Below, piece by piece: positions 16,992 to 25,637 of a stretch of DNA of 47,768 nucleotides. The stretch comes from Desulfobacterales bacterium (GTDB lineage: Bacteria > Desulfobacterota > Desulfobacteria > Desulfobacterales > G020353555), in contig CP070697.1 of assembly GCA_020353555.1 (NCBI GenBank), positions 6,100,022 through 6,147,789 of the forward strand, written 5' to 3'. The first letter of the stretch is position 1, and each line of letters starts with the position of its first letter. The position numbers and the translations under genes were made by a program. Under the pieces are notes generated by a model that did not search any database, was not told where the DNA came from, and worked only from the letters and a program-made list of their open reading frames with translations.

Positions 16992-17450
16992 ATGCGGGTG
17001 AGCAACACGGCCATTGGATTGTTTCTGATTGTTTTTGCCGGCACCGTGCTGGTGTACGTCCAGACCTTTCCGTCGCTGGATAACGGCTATCCGGGACCAG
17101 CCCTGTTTCCCAGGGTCCTGGCCGTGTTGTTCCTTCTGGCGGGTATCGGTCTGGTCTTCGAAGGCCGGCGCAGTGGAGAAAAACTGTTAAAATTCGATTT
17201 GGGGCCCATTACCCGGGCGGGGTTGATCAATATTGGCCTCATGCTGGCCGTGATCCTGGCGTACATTTACCTGTCCGACCTTCTGGGCTTCATGATCCTG
17301 ACCCCGCTGCTGCTGCTGATCATGGCCAAATGGCTCGGCGTCAAGACGCACTGGAGCCTGGTCCTGGCCGTCGGCCTGACCCTGGTCATTTACGTGCTGT
17401 TTGCCAAGATTTTACTGGTGCCGCTTCCCTGGGGCCTGTGGGGTTGGTGA
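16992..17450 (+). CDS. tctB: Tripartite tricarboxylate transporter, small membrane subunit TctB
   Basis: A 152-aa protein with four membrane segments, as usual for TctB: about 5-25, 38-55, 75-95 and 110-145. Near the start comes DNGYPGPALFPRVLAVLFL, the typical TctB loop. The ATG at 16992 is preferred to the earlier in-frame TTG (16971) because AAAGGTA precedes it and it begins directly at the first membrane helix. It sits between tctC and tctA in a compact operon. Confidence 0.9.
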   Translation: MRVSNTAIGLFLIVFAGTVLVYVQTFPSLDNGYPGPALFPRVLAVLFLLAGIGLVFEGRRSGEKLLKFDLGPITRAGLINIGLMLAVILAYIYLSDLLGFMILTPLLLLIMAKWLGVKTHWSLVLAVGLTLVIYVLFAKILLVPLPWGLWGW

Positions 17451-17455
17451 CGGTT

Positions 17456-18997
17456 ATGGAGCATATTCTTACGGCTGTTTCTCTGATCGCGCAACCCTAT
17501 GTGTTGATGATCATCTGTATCTCGGCCTTGTATGGCCTGTTTGTGGGAGCGATTCCCGGGCTCACGGCGACCATGGCCACCGCCTTGCTGGTGCCGGTCA
17601 CCTTTTTCATGGATCCGGTCCCGGCCCTGGCGGCCATCGTGACCATGGAGGCCATGGCCATTTTTGCCGGCGATATTCCCGGTGCCCTGGTGCGTATCCC
17701 GGGCACCCCTTCTTCGGCGGCCTATGTGGATGAGTCTTACGCCCTGACCCAGAAAGGGCGGGCCGGATTCGTGTTGGGGGTCGATGTCACCGTGGCGGCC
17801 ATCGGGGGTATGATGGGTGCCGTCATTCTGATCGCGTTGGCACCCATGCTGGCGGAAATCGCCATGCGGTTTACATCCTTCGAATATTTCTGGCTGGCCT
17901 GCATCGGCCTGAGCTGCTCCGTATTGGTGACGAAGGGCTCGCTGCTCAAAGGTCTGATATCGCTTTTGATCGGCTTGTTCATGACGACGGTCGGAGTCGA
18001 TATTACCCTGGGTTATCCACGGTTTACCTTTGGCATCACCGACTTTCTCAACGGCTTTACGTTCATTCCGGCCATGATCGGCATGTTCGGTGTTTCCGAG
18101 GTTATGCGCAATGTGACGGGGGATGGCTGCCAGTGTAATGTCGGCGCCGTTCAAACCCAGAAACTGTTCAACGGCATCGGCCCGGTTTTGCGAAAGTACC
18201 GGCTGAACGTCGCCCGTTCCGGCCTGGTGGGTACCTTCGTCGGCATTCTACCCGGGGCCGGGGCGGACATCGGGGCCTGGATTGCCTACGCGCTGAGCAA
18301 GAAGTTTTCCAAAGAGCCCGAAAAATACGGTACGGGCCACATCGAAGGCATCGTGGACGCGGGCACGGCCAACAATGCTGGGCTGGGCGGCGCCTGGGTG
18401 CCGGCCCTGGTTTTCGGTATTCCGGGCGATTCCATCACGGCGATTGTGATCGGCGTTTTGTTTATGAAGGGCCTGCGGCCCGGACCGATGATTTTCCAGC
18501 GGACCCCGGAAATCCTTTATGCCGTCTACATCGCCTTTATCTTTGCCAATCTGATTCTGATCCCCTTCGGGGTCCTAGCCATCAAAACCGGCAGTCAAAT
18601 GCTGCGGGTTCCCCGGAATATGCTCATGCCGGCCATTCTCATGTTCTGCATCGTCGGGGCTTTCGCCATCAACAACACGACTTTTGATGTAGGGGTCATG
18701 CTGGCCTGCGGCATCCTGGCCTACATCATGGAATCCAACGATATTCCGGTGGCTCCGGCCATTCTGGGAATCGTGTTGGGACGGCTGTTGGAAGAGAGCT
18801 TTATGGTATCCATGATCAAGAGCGACTGGGATTTGACCGTTTTCTTCCACCGCCCGGTGAGCGCTGTCCTGGGGGTGATCACGGTCATTCTCTGGAGTTC
18901 ACCCGTTATCGCCGCCTGGCGCGGACGGCGTCGGGTGGCCGAACAGGTGGCGACGGAAGAGGCCGTCTGCGAGCCAAAGATCAAGGAGTTGACTTGA
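17456..18997 (+). CDS. tctA: Tripartite tricarboxylate transporter, large membrane subunit TctA
   Basis: A 513-aa protein with about 11-12 membrane segments. It shows the TctA signatures GAIPGLTATMATALLVP, GDIPGALVRIPGTPSSAA, FVGILPGAGADIGAWIAYALSKKFSK, and GVLFMKGLRPGPMIF. The ATG at 17456 lies 6 bp after the tctB stop. The frame is open further upstream inside tctB, but that part is only the shifted reading of tctB. TctA forms the sodium- or proton-coupled channel of the system. The C-terminal 30 residues are charged and cytoplasmic. No clear terminator follows. Confidence 0.94.
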   Translation: MEHILTAVSLIAQPYVLMIICISALYGLFVGAIPGLTATMATALLVPVTFFMDPVPALAAIVTMEAMAIFAGDIPGALVRIPGTPSSAAYVDESYALTQKGRAGFVLGVDVTVAAIGGMMGAVILIALAPMLAEIAMRFTSFEYFWLACIGLSCSVLVTKGSLLKGLISLLIGLFMTTVGVDITLGYPRFTFGITDFLNGFTFIPAMIGMFGVSEVMRNVTGDGCQCNVGAVQTQKLFNGIGPVLRKYRLNVARSGLVGTFVGILPGAGADIGAWIAYALSKKFSKEPEKYGTGHIEGIVDAGTANNAGLGGAWVPALVFGIPGDSITAIVIGVLFMKGLRPGPMIFQRTPEILYAVYIAFIFANLILIPFGVLAIKTGSQMLRVPRNMLMPAILMFCIVGAFAINNTTFDVGVMLACGILAYIMESNDIPVAPAILGIVLGRLLEESFMVSMIKSDWDLTVFFHRPVSAVLGVITVILWSSPVIAAWRGRRRVAEQVATEEAVCEPKIKELT

Positions 18998-19157
18998 AGT
19001 TGATTGGGCCCCAAGGCGATTAAGCCGATCCCTAATCCCTCCTTGGATCGAAAGCATTTCACGTTTGCCGGTTTCCCCATCACGCCGAAATGTAGAATTT
19101 CAGGCTGATACGACTATGAGGGGGAGACCGATTCGCGCGGGGATGGAAAACATCATT

Positions 19158-20270
19158 CTAGAGCAGTCCCTCGATCGGCGTGTAGTTCAAGCCCAAGTTT
19201 GCCGCCACCGCCTCATACGTCACGTGGCCTTGCACCACATTGGCGCCCCTCTTTATTTCGGCGTTGGACCGCAAGGCCTCTTTCCATCCCTTGGCCGCGA
19301 TCTCCAGGGCATACAGCAGCGTGGCGTTGGTCAGGGCCAGGGTGGCGGTGCGGGGCAGGGCGCCCGGCATGTTGCTCACGGCATAATGCACCACGCCGTC
19401 GATCGTATACGTGGGATCCTCATGGGTGGTTTCCTTGGAGGTTTCAAAACATCCCCCCTGATCGATGGCCACATCCACCAGGACCGCCCCTTTTTTCATG
19501 GTCAACAGCATATCGCGGGTAACCATGGTGGGCGTTTTGCTGCCCGGAATGAGGACGGCCCCTACGACCACGTCGGCGGTCTTGATCAGTTCGCGAATGG
19601 CGGCGGGACTGGACATGCATAAAAAGCAATTCGGCGGCATCACATCGCTCAGATACCGCAAGCGGTCCGTATTAACGTCGAGCACATAGACCTTGGCTCC
19701 GAGTCCGCAAGCCCTTTTGGCCGCATGCATTCCGACCACCCCGCCGCCGATAATGACCACGGTACCCGGATCAACGCCCGGTACCCCCCCCAGCAGAACG
19801 CCGTGGCCGCCCTGGGCCATTTCCAGGTACTTAGCGCCTTCCTGGATCGCCATCGGGCCGGCGACCTCACTCATGGGCTTGAGCAGCGGCAAAGAGCCAT
19901 TGGCCTTCTGGACGGTCTCGTAGGCGATCGCAATCACATCGCGTTCCATCAGCAGACGCGTGACCCTTGCGGATGCCGCCAGGTGCAGATAAGCAAAATA
20001 GATCTGACCTTCGCGTAGGAGGTCGTACTCGGAAGGTTGGGGTTCCTTGACGTGCAGAATCATGTCGGCCCGGCGGAAAACTTCCGGGGACCCATCCACG
20101 AGCTCGGCGCCGGCGCGGGCATAAGCCTCATCGTCAAAGCCGCTGCGCACACCGGCGTTTCTTTCGACCAGAATGGTATGGCCGTTTTGTCGCATGACCT
20201 CCACGCCCGCCGGCGTCAGAGAGACGCGATTTTCCCCGGCTTTGATTTCTTTGGGAATGCCTACGATCAT
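19158..20270 (-). CDS. ald: Alanine dehydrogenase, copy 1
   Basis: A 370-aa protein of exactly the family length. It starts MIVGIPKEIK and keeps Arg15, the Lys in ILHVKEP, the His in YLHLAA, the NAD-binding glycines VVIIGGGVVGMHAA, and the Asp in DVAIDQGGCFETS. The reaction is L-alanine + NAD + water to pyruvate + ammonium + NADH. It lies 97 bp downstream of a second ald gene with very similar sequence, so the pair is probably co-transcribed from the sigma-54 promoter at 21572. Differences from copy 2 are spread over the surface and cofactor-loop residues, not the catalytic ones. Either direction, alanine use or synthesis, is possible. Confidence 0.95.
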   Translation of the reverse strand: MIVGIPKEIKAGENRVSLTPAGVEVMRQNGHTILVERNAGVRSGFDDEAYARAGAELVDGSPEVFRRADMILHVKEPQPSEYDLLREGQIYFAYLHLAASARVTRLLMERDVIAIAYETVQKANGSLPLLKPMSEVAGPMAIQEGAKYLEMAQGGHGVLLGGVPGVDPGTVVIIGGGVVGMHAAKRACGLGAKVYVLDVNTDRLRYLSDVMPPNCFLCMSSPAAIRELIKTADVVVGAVLIPGSKTPTMVTRDMLLTMKKGAVLVDVAIDQGGCFETSKETTHEDPTYTIDGVVHYAVSNMPGALPRTATLALTNATLLYALEIAAKGWKEALRSNAEIKRGANVVQGHVTYEAVAANLGLNYTPIEGLL

Positions 20271-20367
20271 GACGAGCCTCTTTCGTTATCGCAAAAGAAA
20301 ATTAAGAGGAAGACGGGTCTCGACAGGCAGTCTAAAATTTCTGCGGTTTTTTCGGCGTTGGCACCCG

Positions 20368-21480
20368 TTAAAGGAGTTCGTCGATCGGCGTGTAATCCAG
20401 CCCGAACGCCTCCGCCACGGCTTTGTAAGTGAGTTTGCCCTGGACGACGTTGGCGCCGCGTTTGATCTCCTTGTTTGCCTGCATGGCCTTTTTCCAGCCT
20501 TTGTTGGCGATTTCCACCGCGTAGGGCAGGGTGGCATTGGTCAATGCCAAGGTGGAGGTTTTGGCGACCGCGCCGGGCATGTTGGCCACGCAGTAATGGA
20601 CGATACCGTCGACGGTATAGATGGGATTCGAGTGCGTGGTCGCTTTGGATGTTTCAAAGCATCCGCCCTGGTCAATGGCCACGTCCACCAGCACCGCCCC
20701 CTTTTTCATGGTTTTAAGCATGTCCCGGGTAACCAGTTTGGGGGCCTTGGCCCCCGTGACCAGCACCGCCCCCACGACGACATCGGCCTCTTTGGCCAGC
20801 TTGCGGATTGTCGCCGGACTGGCCATGAGAGGAAAACAGTTGGCCGGCATCACATCGCTCAGATACCGCAAGCGGTCCAGGTTCATGTCGAGTACGTAAA
20901 CCTTGGCCCCGAGCCCGCAGGCCATTTTGGCGGCATTGATCCCGACCACCCCGCCGCCGATAATGACCACGGTACCCGGATCGACGCCCGGTACGCCCCC
21001 CAGCAGGACGCCGTGGCCGCCCTGGGCCATCTCCAGGTATTTGGCCCCCTGCTGGATCGCCATACGACCGGCCACTTCGCTCATGGGCGTCAGCAACGGC
21101 AAAGACCCGTCCGGCTTTTGGATCGTTTCATACGCAATGTTGATGGATTGGCTCTTGATCAAGACTTGGGTCAGTTCTTCGGCCGCTGCCAGATGCAGAT
21201 AGGTGAATACAATCTGGTCCGGTCGAATAAAATCATATTCCGGCGGCAGCGGTTCTTTCACATGCATGACCATGTCGGCCCGTTCGAAGATTTCGCGGGG
21301 TGCCGCGACCATCTCGGCCCCGGCCTTCCTGTAGGCGGCGTCTTCAAACCCGCTGCCGCTGCCCGCTGCTTTCTCGACTAACACGGTATGACCGTTTTGC
21401 TTCATCACCTCCACACCCGCCGGGGTCATAGAGACGCGATTCTCTGCGGTCTTGATTTCTTTTAAAATGCCGACAATCAT
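20368..21480 (-). CDS. ald: Alanine dehydrogenase, copy 2
   Basis: A 370-aa tandem paralogue of the gene at 19158-20270. The start at 21480 has GAGGAGG 7 nt upstream and matches the family start; the frame remains open to 21525 but the added residues are not alanine-dehydrogenase-like. Catalytic Arg15, the Lys in VMHVKEP, the His in YLHLAA, VVIIGGGVVGINAA and DVAIDQGGCFETS are all kept. GILKEIK replaces the otherwise common GIPKEIK at position 6. Being promoter-proximal, it should be the more strongly expressed copy. A strong -24/-12 promoter lies 92 bp upstream, and the sigma-54 activator gene sits just beyond. Confidence 0.95.
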   Translation of the reverse strand: MIVGILKEIKTAENRVSMTPAGVEVMKQNGHTVLVEKAAGSGSGFEDAAYRKAGAEMVAAPREIFERADMVMHVKEPLPPEYDFIRPDQIVFTYLHLAAAEELTQVLIKSQSINIAYETIQKPDGSLPLLTPMSEVAGRMAIQQGAKYLEMAQGGHGVLLGGVPGVDPGTVVIIGGGVVGINAAKMACGLGAKVYVLDMNLDRLRYLSDVMPANCFPLMASPATIRKLAKEADVVVGAVLVTGAKAPKLVTRDMLKTMKKGAVLVDVAIDQGGCFETSKATTHSNPIYTVDGIVHYCVANMPGAVAKTSTLALTNATLPYAVEIANKGWKKAMQANKEIKRGANVVQGKLTYKAVAEAFGLDYTPIDELL

Positions 21481-21571
21481 TTCTTCCTCCTCTTGGGGGG
21501 TCTGCCATTTGATGGGTACTGCCAAATCTTCGCTTCCGGATGGGATGCCGAGGCATCATGGTGATGGTCTG

Positions 21572-21588
21572 AGCAAAATGCTTGCCAC
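21572..21588 (-). promoter_or_regulatory. Sigma-54 (-24/-12) promoter of the ald pair
   Basis: Read on the minus strand: GTGGCAAGCATTTTGCT. It keeps TGGCA and G of the -24 box and TTGCT of the -12 box with exact spacing (10 nt between GG and GC). The predicted start is near 21560, about 80 nt before the ald copy 2 ATG. The only sigma-54 activator in the window is encoded directly upstream. Confidence 0.75.
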
Positions 21589-21880
21589 CTTTTGCACCCT
21601 GGAGAAAAAGATACCATTCCGGATAGAATATGAACCGGAGCCACTGCCCAAAGGGGTCCGTCAATAAAAATAATTAAATTTATTTCAATATGTTATAAAA
21701 TGAGAGCGCGTATCGGCGCATGACCGCTGCAATCTCTTCGGATTGTCGGGTCGAAGAAAAGATCAGCGGTTATTAGAAACGAAAGTGGCAATAAAACATT
21801 CCAAAACGACACCGTGTATTATCGTATTTAGTTGATCTTGTTTAGTTTATTCAGATATGGTGCTTTTTGTTTCCATTGGT
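21589..21880. promoter_or_regulatory. Upstream region of the ald promoter, likely activator site
   Basis: About 290 bp between the -24 box and the end of the activator gene. It is AT-rich with a short inverted pair CAATC/GATTG at about 21729-21745. An enhancer for the activator is expected here, but I cannot assign one. Confidence 0.3.
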
Positions 21881-23470
21881 TTACTTTGTTTCCATTTCGA
21901 TCGTATGTTTTTTCATTTTATTCAGCAGGGCGGTGTGCGACAGGCCGAGGCTCTTGGCGGCTTGGCGGATGCTGCGGGATTTCTTCAGCGCCGCGCTGAT
22001 AATATTTTTTTCGTAGGCGCCGAGCGCCGTTTTGAGCGACTGGTTGATCGTCGGTGGCGGTTGGGGCCGATTGACGCTTCCCTCCATGCTTTGACCGATT
22101 TCATGGCTGAATAGAACACAATCGGCCTCGATCGTTTCGCCATCACACAGGATGGCCGCCCGCTCGACAACGTTTTTCAGCTCCCGGACGTTGCCCGGCC
22201 AACGGTGGCCGCATAATTTGTTCAGGGCTTCCTCAGACATGGATTGAACCTCTTTACCAAGTTTAGTGGCAAGCTGAAAGAGAAAATGTTCCACCAGAAT
22301 GGAGATGTCTCCGGTTCTTTCGGCCAACGGAGGGATATGGATCGGCAGAACGTTGATGCGGTAATAAAGATCTTGGCGAAACAATTTTTCCTCCACCAGT
22401 TGTTCTAAATTGCGATTGGTGGCGGTGAGAATGCGGGTATTTATGGGTCGTTCCTTCGAACCGCCGATTCGTCGGACGCATTTATCCTGGATAAGTCTTA
22501 AAATCTTGGCTTGCGAACTCAGTGCCATCTCGGCGATCTCATCGAGAAAAACGGTGCCATCCCGGGCAATTTCAAAGAGACCGGGTTTACCTTCCTTACG
22601 GCCCCCCGTAAATGCGCCGGCGACATATCCGAACAGTTCGCTTTCCAGAAGCGGCTCCGGCAGGGCCGCACAGTTGATCGGAACAAACGGACCTCTCTGT
22701 CCGCTGGCGGTATGAATCGCGCGGGCGAACAGTTCTTTGCCGGTACCGCTCCCGCCCCGGATCGAAATGATCGAATCGGTGGCGGCGATCTTTTCGGCAA
22801 AGGAAATGGCCGCGGTAATCGCAGGATTTTGTCCGATAATATCGCTGAAGCTGATCTGGCTCGGCTCTGAGATCGACCGGGCCAGCTTCTTTATTTCCTG
22901 CATATCCTTGACAATTTCAACCGCGCCGATGATGCGGCCCGATGAATCGCGGATCGGCCGGCCAGTGGCGAAATACTGATAGCGCCCCGTGGCGGTGATA
23001 AGGTTTTTCTTAACATTATTGAATGTTTTCCCTTCAAGACATTCCAGGATCCGGTAATCGGGAAGATTCAGCGTTTTGATACTCTGTCCGACCACCTGAG
23101 CGTCGTGGCAGTCTAAAGCCACCAGGGCCATGCGGTTAATGGTGGTAATGCCTCCCTCCCTGCCGATGGAGATGACGCCGTCGCTGATGTTGTCCAGAAC
23201 CACGCGAAACCTGTTTTCCCTTTCTTCCTGGGGGAGGGTGTCGATGAACCGAATGTCAATAAGATCCGGAATGCGGCCGAGTATTTCGAAAATTTCCTCT
23301 CTGCCGGAAACCCGCTGGCCGTTCTCAGCTTCAACATATACATGTGCGCGATCTTCTCTGCGCGCCACCTCCATCGAAACGATGCTGAGCCCATAGGCGG
23401 CGATCACAGCCGAAATATCGGCCACAATGCCGACCCGATCCCTGAATATCAACTCCAATTTAAAATTCAT
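21881..23470 (-). CDS. TyrR-like sigma-54-dependent activator (ACT-PAS-AAA-Fis)
   Basis: A 529-aa regulator. An ACT-like domain (about 1-75, LELIFRDRVGIVADISAVI) suggests an amino-acid ligand. A PAS domain follows (about 85-190), then a sigma-54 AAA+ domain (about 205-435) with GGSGTGKE (Walker A), TVFLDEIAEM (Walker B), and R-finger region RQDLYYRINVLPI. A Fis-type HTH ends the protein (SIRQAAKSLGLSHTALLNKMKK). The sigma-54 contact loop reads GAFTGG instead of GAFTGA. Known TyrR-type proteins with ACT domains sense aromatic or other amino acids. Its gene directly precedes the ald pair with a -24/-12 promoter between, so it is likely their activator, perhaps alanine-responsive (inference). 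Confidence 0.9.
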   Translation of the reverse strand: MNFKLELIFRDRVGIVADISAVIAAYGLSIVSMEVARREDRAHVYVEAENGQRVSGREEIFEILGRIPDLIDIRFIDTLPQEERENRFRVVLDNISDGVISIGREGGITTINRMALVALDCHDAQVVGQSIKTLNLPDYRILECLEGKTFNNVKKNLITATGRYQYFATGRPIRDSSGRIIGAVEIVKDMQEIKKLARSISEPSQISFSDIIGQNPAITAAISFAEKIAATDSIISIRGGSGTGKELFARAIHTASGQRGPFVPINCAALPEPLLESELFGYVAGAFTGGRKEGKPGLFEIARDGTVFLDEIAEMALSSQAKILRLIQDKCVRRIGGSKERPINTRILTATNRNLEQLVEEKLFRQDLYYRINVLPIHIPPLAERTGDISILVEHFLFQLATKLGKEVQSMSEEALNKLCGHRWPGNVRELKNVVERAAILCDGETIEADCVLFSHEIGQSMEGSVNRPQPPPTINQSLKTALGAYEKNIISAALKKSRSIRQAAKSLGLSHTALLNKMKKHTIEMETK

Positions 23471-23866
23471 TTTGATCCTCTTTATTCCGGCGGTTAAATT
23501 TCAAGCCTTCTTTGAACTTGAAAAAACGATCGCCTTTCGGAATGGACATCCAAAGTAAAATTTTTCGATCTGAATCTCGTCTGAACTTATTTTTTTTTTG
23601 CATAACTGACCTTCATGCTTAACTTGTTGGCAACGTTAGATCAACTACAAGACGGCGTGTTACCGATTCTTTTTGCGCTTCCAACGTGGCCTTCTTTGCG
23701 GATGATTCTTCCATCCTCACTGGTCTTATTGAGATAAGGGCCGCCGCCGGACGCCGATCCACCGGGACTAAAATATTTCGCGAATTAAATGGGTTGCAAC
23801 CAAACGCGCTAATAATTCCTAAGAGTTCGTGAAAATCTGCAGGGCACTTCTCGAGTAAAGGTAAAA
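23471..23866. other. Divergent intergenic region between activator and KAS III genes
   Basis: AT-rich; no gene seen. It holds a perfect 10-bp palindrome GGTTGCAACC at 23792-23801 and a near-palindrome ATTTCGCGAATT about 20 bp before it, which may be protein-binding sites. A run of ten T at about 23588-23597 lies near the activator gene side. Confidence 0.4.
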
Positions 23867-23888
23867 GGGCGATTGAAATTCAACGCCC
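23867..23888. promoter_or_regulatory. Inverted repeat, candidate operator upstream of KAS III
   Basis: GGGCG-A-TTGAA-A-TTCAA-CGCCC: a 5-bp and a further 5-bp matched arm about a single centre base, with one unpaired A. It ends 16 bp before the -35 box of the promoter at 23905, where a repressor or activator could act. Confidence 0.42.
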
Positions 23889-23904
23889 ATGCGAACCAAA
23901 ATCC

Positions 23905-23933
23905 TTGTGATTCCGGTCAGGCTGCTATATAAT
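23905..23933 (+). promoter_or_regulatory. Likely sigma-70-type promoter of the KAS III gene
   Basis: TTGTGA at 23905-23910, a 17-nt spacer, and a perfect TATAAT at 23928-23933, 34 bp before the start codon. Confidence 0.55.
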
Positions 23934-23967
23934 AGGCCGATTTCAAAAAGGAGATATAACATTTCAA

Positions 23968-25029
23968 ATGACGAATTCAATCATTGCGGCCACTGGCAGT
24001 TATATTCCCTCCGCGACAATACCCAACAAGTATTTTCTCGGCCACGATTTCTATGGTACCGACGGTCATAAACTCGCAAAGCCCAGTTCCGAGATAATTA
24101 AGAAGCTCCATGAGATCACAGGCATCCGAGAAAGGCGGTATGTCACCGATGAGCTTACCACTTCCGATATCGCTTACATGGCGGCCAAACAGGCGCTGGA
24201 GGGGGTGGATGCGGAAAGCCTCGATTACATCATCGTGGCGCAAAACTTGGGGGATGTGAAGGCGGGCACCACGCGGACGGACATGGTGCCGACCATTGCG
24301 GCGCGCGTGAAACATAAGCTGCGAATCAGGAATCCTTACACCGTCGCCTTTGACCTTCCATTTGGATGTCCCGGATGGCTGCAGGCGATCATCATGGCCG
24401 ACTACTACATCAAGTCCGGCGACGCGAAAAGGGTCCTCGTGATCGGTGCGGAGATATTGTCGCGGTTTACGGATCCCCATGATGTTGACAGCATGATCTA
24501 TGCCGACGGTGCCGGCGCGGCCCTTCTGGAAGCGTCGGCTAAGGAGGGGGGTATTTTATCCCACGTCACCCGCTCGGACACGTTTGACAGTGCCTATCTT
24601 TTGAGGCTCGGCAAGTCCCACAATCCGGAACGAAACGGAAACGAGCTCTTCCTCAAAATGCACGGTCACGAAATATACAAATATGCGGTCAGAACGGTTC
24701 CCCAGGTCGTCAAGCAAAATCTGATCAAGGCCGGCTTTGACCTCAGCGATGTAAAAAAGATTCTGATACACCAGGCCAATGAAAAGATGGATGATGCGAT
24801 CCTCAAAGCCCTGTTTAAGCTATATAATATCACGGAAATCCCTGCCGATATCATGCCCATGACGATATCCTGGACGGGCAACAGCTCGGTCGCCACCCTG
24901 CCGACCATGTTGGATCTGATACTCAAAGGCAAGCTGGACAGGCACCGGCTGAATTCCGGAGATATCGCCGTCTTTGCCTCCGTTGGCGCCGGAATGAACA
25001 TAAATTCCATGATATATAGGATGCCCTAA
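23968..25029 (+). CDS. 3-oxoacyl-ACP synthase III-like (KAS III/FabH) condensing enzyme
   Basis: A 353-aa thiolase-fold protein beginning MTNSIIAATGSYIPSATIPN, as FabH proteins do. The catalytic triad is complete: Cys in FDLPFGCPGW, His in ILIHQANEKM, and Asn in WTGNSSVATLPTML. ADGAGAALLE and FASVGAGMNINSMIYR complete the fold. It should condense an acyl-CoA starter with a malonyl- or similar unit. It stands alone with no other fatty-acid genes, so it could be a specialised starter enzyme rather than the housekeeping FabH. The AAGGAG ribosome site lies 14 nt before the ATG, longer than normal. A TATAAT promoter and an inverted repeat lie upstream. Confidence 0.88.
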   Translation: MTNSIIAATGSYIPSATIPNKYFLGHDFYGTDGHKLAKPSSEIIKKLHEITGIRERRYVTDELTTSDIAYMAAKQALEGVDAESLDYIIVAQNLGDVKAGTTRTDMVPTIAARVKHKLRIRNPYTVAFDLPFGCPGWLQAIIMADYYIKSGDAKRVLVIGAEILSRFTDPHDVDSMIYADGAGAALLEASAKEGGILSHVTRSDTFDSAYLLRLGKSHNPERNGNELFLKMHGHEIYKYAVRTVPQVVKQNLIKAGFDLSDVKKILIHQANEKMDDAILKALFKLYNITEIPADIMPMTISWTGNSSVATLPTMLDLILKGKLDRHRLNSGDIAVFASVGAGMNINSMIYRMP

Positions 25030-25305
25030 CATAAAGAGTCCTGTCAATTCACATCGGCCGAGATTCGGCGGATAGGCGCACGGTCGGGCAGCTTATCTTA
25101 CCCCAATCTGCCGCATTGTCAAAATTTTGTTAGAAGCAAAAGCGTTTTTTCAAACCGGAATTGGAATGCGATATTCGATTGATTTTACGGTTCGGTCGCC
25201 GAGGTGATGCACCTATCTGTTTTAGTCGGACGGGTGTTGCCCCGGTTTGAGGGGGAACTGCACAATTCGGATTGATGTGAAAAAGTGGGTTGTGGCTGGG
25301 ATCTA

Positions 25306-25595
25306 GTTTTACTTTGTCACATTAACCATTTTCAGCATATGGGCGCGGCATGGATGCTCAGATTTGAAACCGTGTAAAACTCATGCCTGAGGGCTCGTAA
25401 AGAGAACCCCGAGGACGCGCAAAATTATGAACCATCGTCGCATCCACGATTTTTGCAGGTCTTTGAAAGCAGGCGTGCCCCTGCGCGGGGCTTTCTTAAC
25501 GATCCCTAAGGCCCTCAGACAGTTACACGCTTTCAAATCTGACCATCCATTGCGTTTGTCCGCGGAAGACTTTCGGTAATGCGACAAAGTAGAAC
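25306..25595. mobile_element. 290-bp long-palindrome MITE-like element
   Basis: The two halves are imperfect reverse complements from end to end. Ends: GTTTTACTTTGTCACATTA at 25306 and, read in reverse from 25595, GTTCTACTTTGTCGCATTA. Inner matching blocks are ATGGATG-x-TCAGATTTGAAA, CGTGTAA, CTGAGGGC, TCGT-AAGA, and GCAAAA/TTTTGC flanking the centre. No convincing protein is encoded, and no clear target duplication was seen. It lies between the KAS III gene and the RRM gene, whose start is 43 bp beyond it. Confidence 0.75.
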
Positions 25596-25637
25596 GATTG
25601 GTCGGTCATCAATGTTCAAAATAGGAAGGAGGATAGC

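Noticed and set aside
25381-25587. 68-codon minus-strand frame
   Set aside because: Falls wholly within the 290-bp palindromic element; no ribosome site. It might be a fragment of an old transposase but this cannot be supported.
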